Positions 7,083 through 7,171 of a DNA stretch of 7,171 nt are shown here, piece after piece. The position numbers and the translations under genes are program-made. Origin of the DNA: Actinomycetota bacterium (GTDB lineage: Bacteria; Actinomycetota; Actinomycetes; S36-B12; UBA5976); NCBI GenBank assembly GCA_009702945.1, contig WLGZ01000046.1, positions 1 to 7,171 on the forward strand, read 5' to 3'. Under the pieces are notes generated by a model. That model had not been told where the DNA came from. It did not search any database and saw only the letters and a program-made list of their open reading frames with translations. How positions within the stretch are numbered: position 1 is the stretch's first letter; each line of letters opens with the position of its first letter.

Positions 7083-7171
7083 GCGTTGAGTTCTCCATTC
7101 AGCACAGTTGGTTTACCGCGATAGAACGTTGCAACAACTTTGCCGGGAAGGGTGCGTCCTGCGTACGGGGT
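7079..7171 (-). CDS. pyrC: Dihydroorotase, C-terminal end only (the rest lies beyond the window)
   Basis: Only the last 30 codons and the TGA stop are inside the window. The reading is TPYAGRTLPGKVVATFYRGK followed by PTVLNGELNA. This matches the C-terminal strand of bacterial dihydroorotases of the amidohydrolase superfamily (pattern TP-x-x-G-x-x-L-x-G-x-V-x-x-T-x-x-RG-x-x-T-x-x-x-G). Dihydroorotase interconverts carbamoyl aspartate and dihydroorotate, the step just before PyrD. The zinc ligands are in the unseen part. The TGA overlaps the carA ATG as ATGA, so the two genes are transcribed together and probably translationally coupled. Other amidohydrolases such as hydantoinases or allantoinases end similarly, but the place directly before carA in a pyrimidine operon makes pyrC by far the best reading. 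Confidence 0.85.
   Translation of the reverse strand, partial: TPYAGRTLPGKVVATFYRGKPTVLNGELNA
7091..7096 (-). promoter_or_regulatory. Ribosome binding site of carA
   Basis: GGAGAA on the minus strand, 8 bases before the carA ATG and within the final codons of pyrC, supports the carA start that overlaps the pyrC stop. Confidence 0.6.

Overview
The window is the middle and end of a de novo pyrimidine (UMP) biosynthesis operon, all on the minus strand. In transcription order (high to low coordinates) it reads pyrC (3' end only), carA, carB, pyrK, pyrD, pyrF and mihF (5' part only). Almost every base is coding. The only intergenic gap is 11 bases, between pyrD and pyrF, and the other five junctions overlap. 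No stretch lacks a gene, and I see no RNA gene, mobile element, CRISPR array, terminator or convincing promoter. The operon promoter and any pyrR/pyrB genes would lie beyond the high-coordinate edge.

The organism is most likely an actinobacterium. The strongest evidence is the gene at the low-coordinate edge, which encodes an actinobacterial integration host factor (mIHF/sIHF type). Its opening residues MAVPVLTNEQR and its LESLPGIGKIKA helix-hairpin-helix are typical of a family essentially confined to Actinobacteria. The order pyrC-carA-carB-...-pyrF-mihF is also the usual actinobacterial order. Base composition by eye is near 50% G+C (about 43-55% in the rows I counted), low for the phylum. 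With the very tight packing, this suggests a small-genome, possibly planktonic lineage such as Nanopelagicales or the Luna group of Microbacteriaceae. That placement is inference only.

The genes cover consecutive parts of one pathway. CarA and CarB make carbamoyl phosphate. PyrC, after the unseen PyrB, closes the ring to dihydroorotate. PyrD with its electron-transfer partner PyrK oxidises this to orotate using NAD+. PyrE is not in the window. PyrF decarboxylates OMP to UMP. UMP is expected to feed back on the C-terminal domain of CarB. mihF, a nucleoid-protein gene, is the odd member and starts inside the end of pyrF.

The main point of interest is a conserved actinobacterial layout carrying less expected enzyme versions. 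These are a class 1B PyrD plus PyrK pair instead of the single quinone-linked PyrD, and a short type-1-like PyrF instead of the longer type found in Streptomyces and Mycobacterium. I found no evidence of an undescribed biological system; this is mostly ordinary core metabolism.
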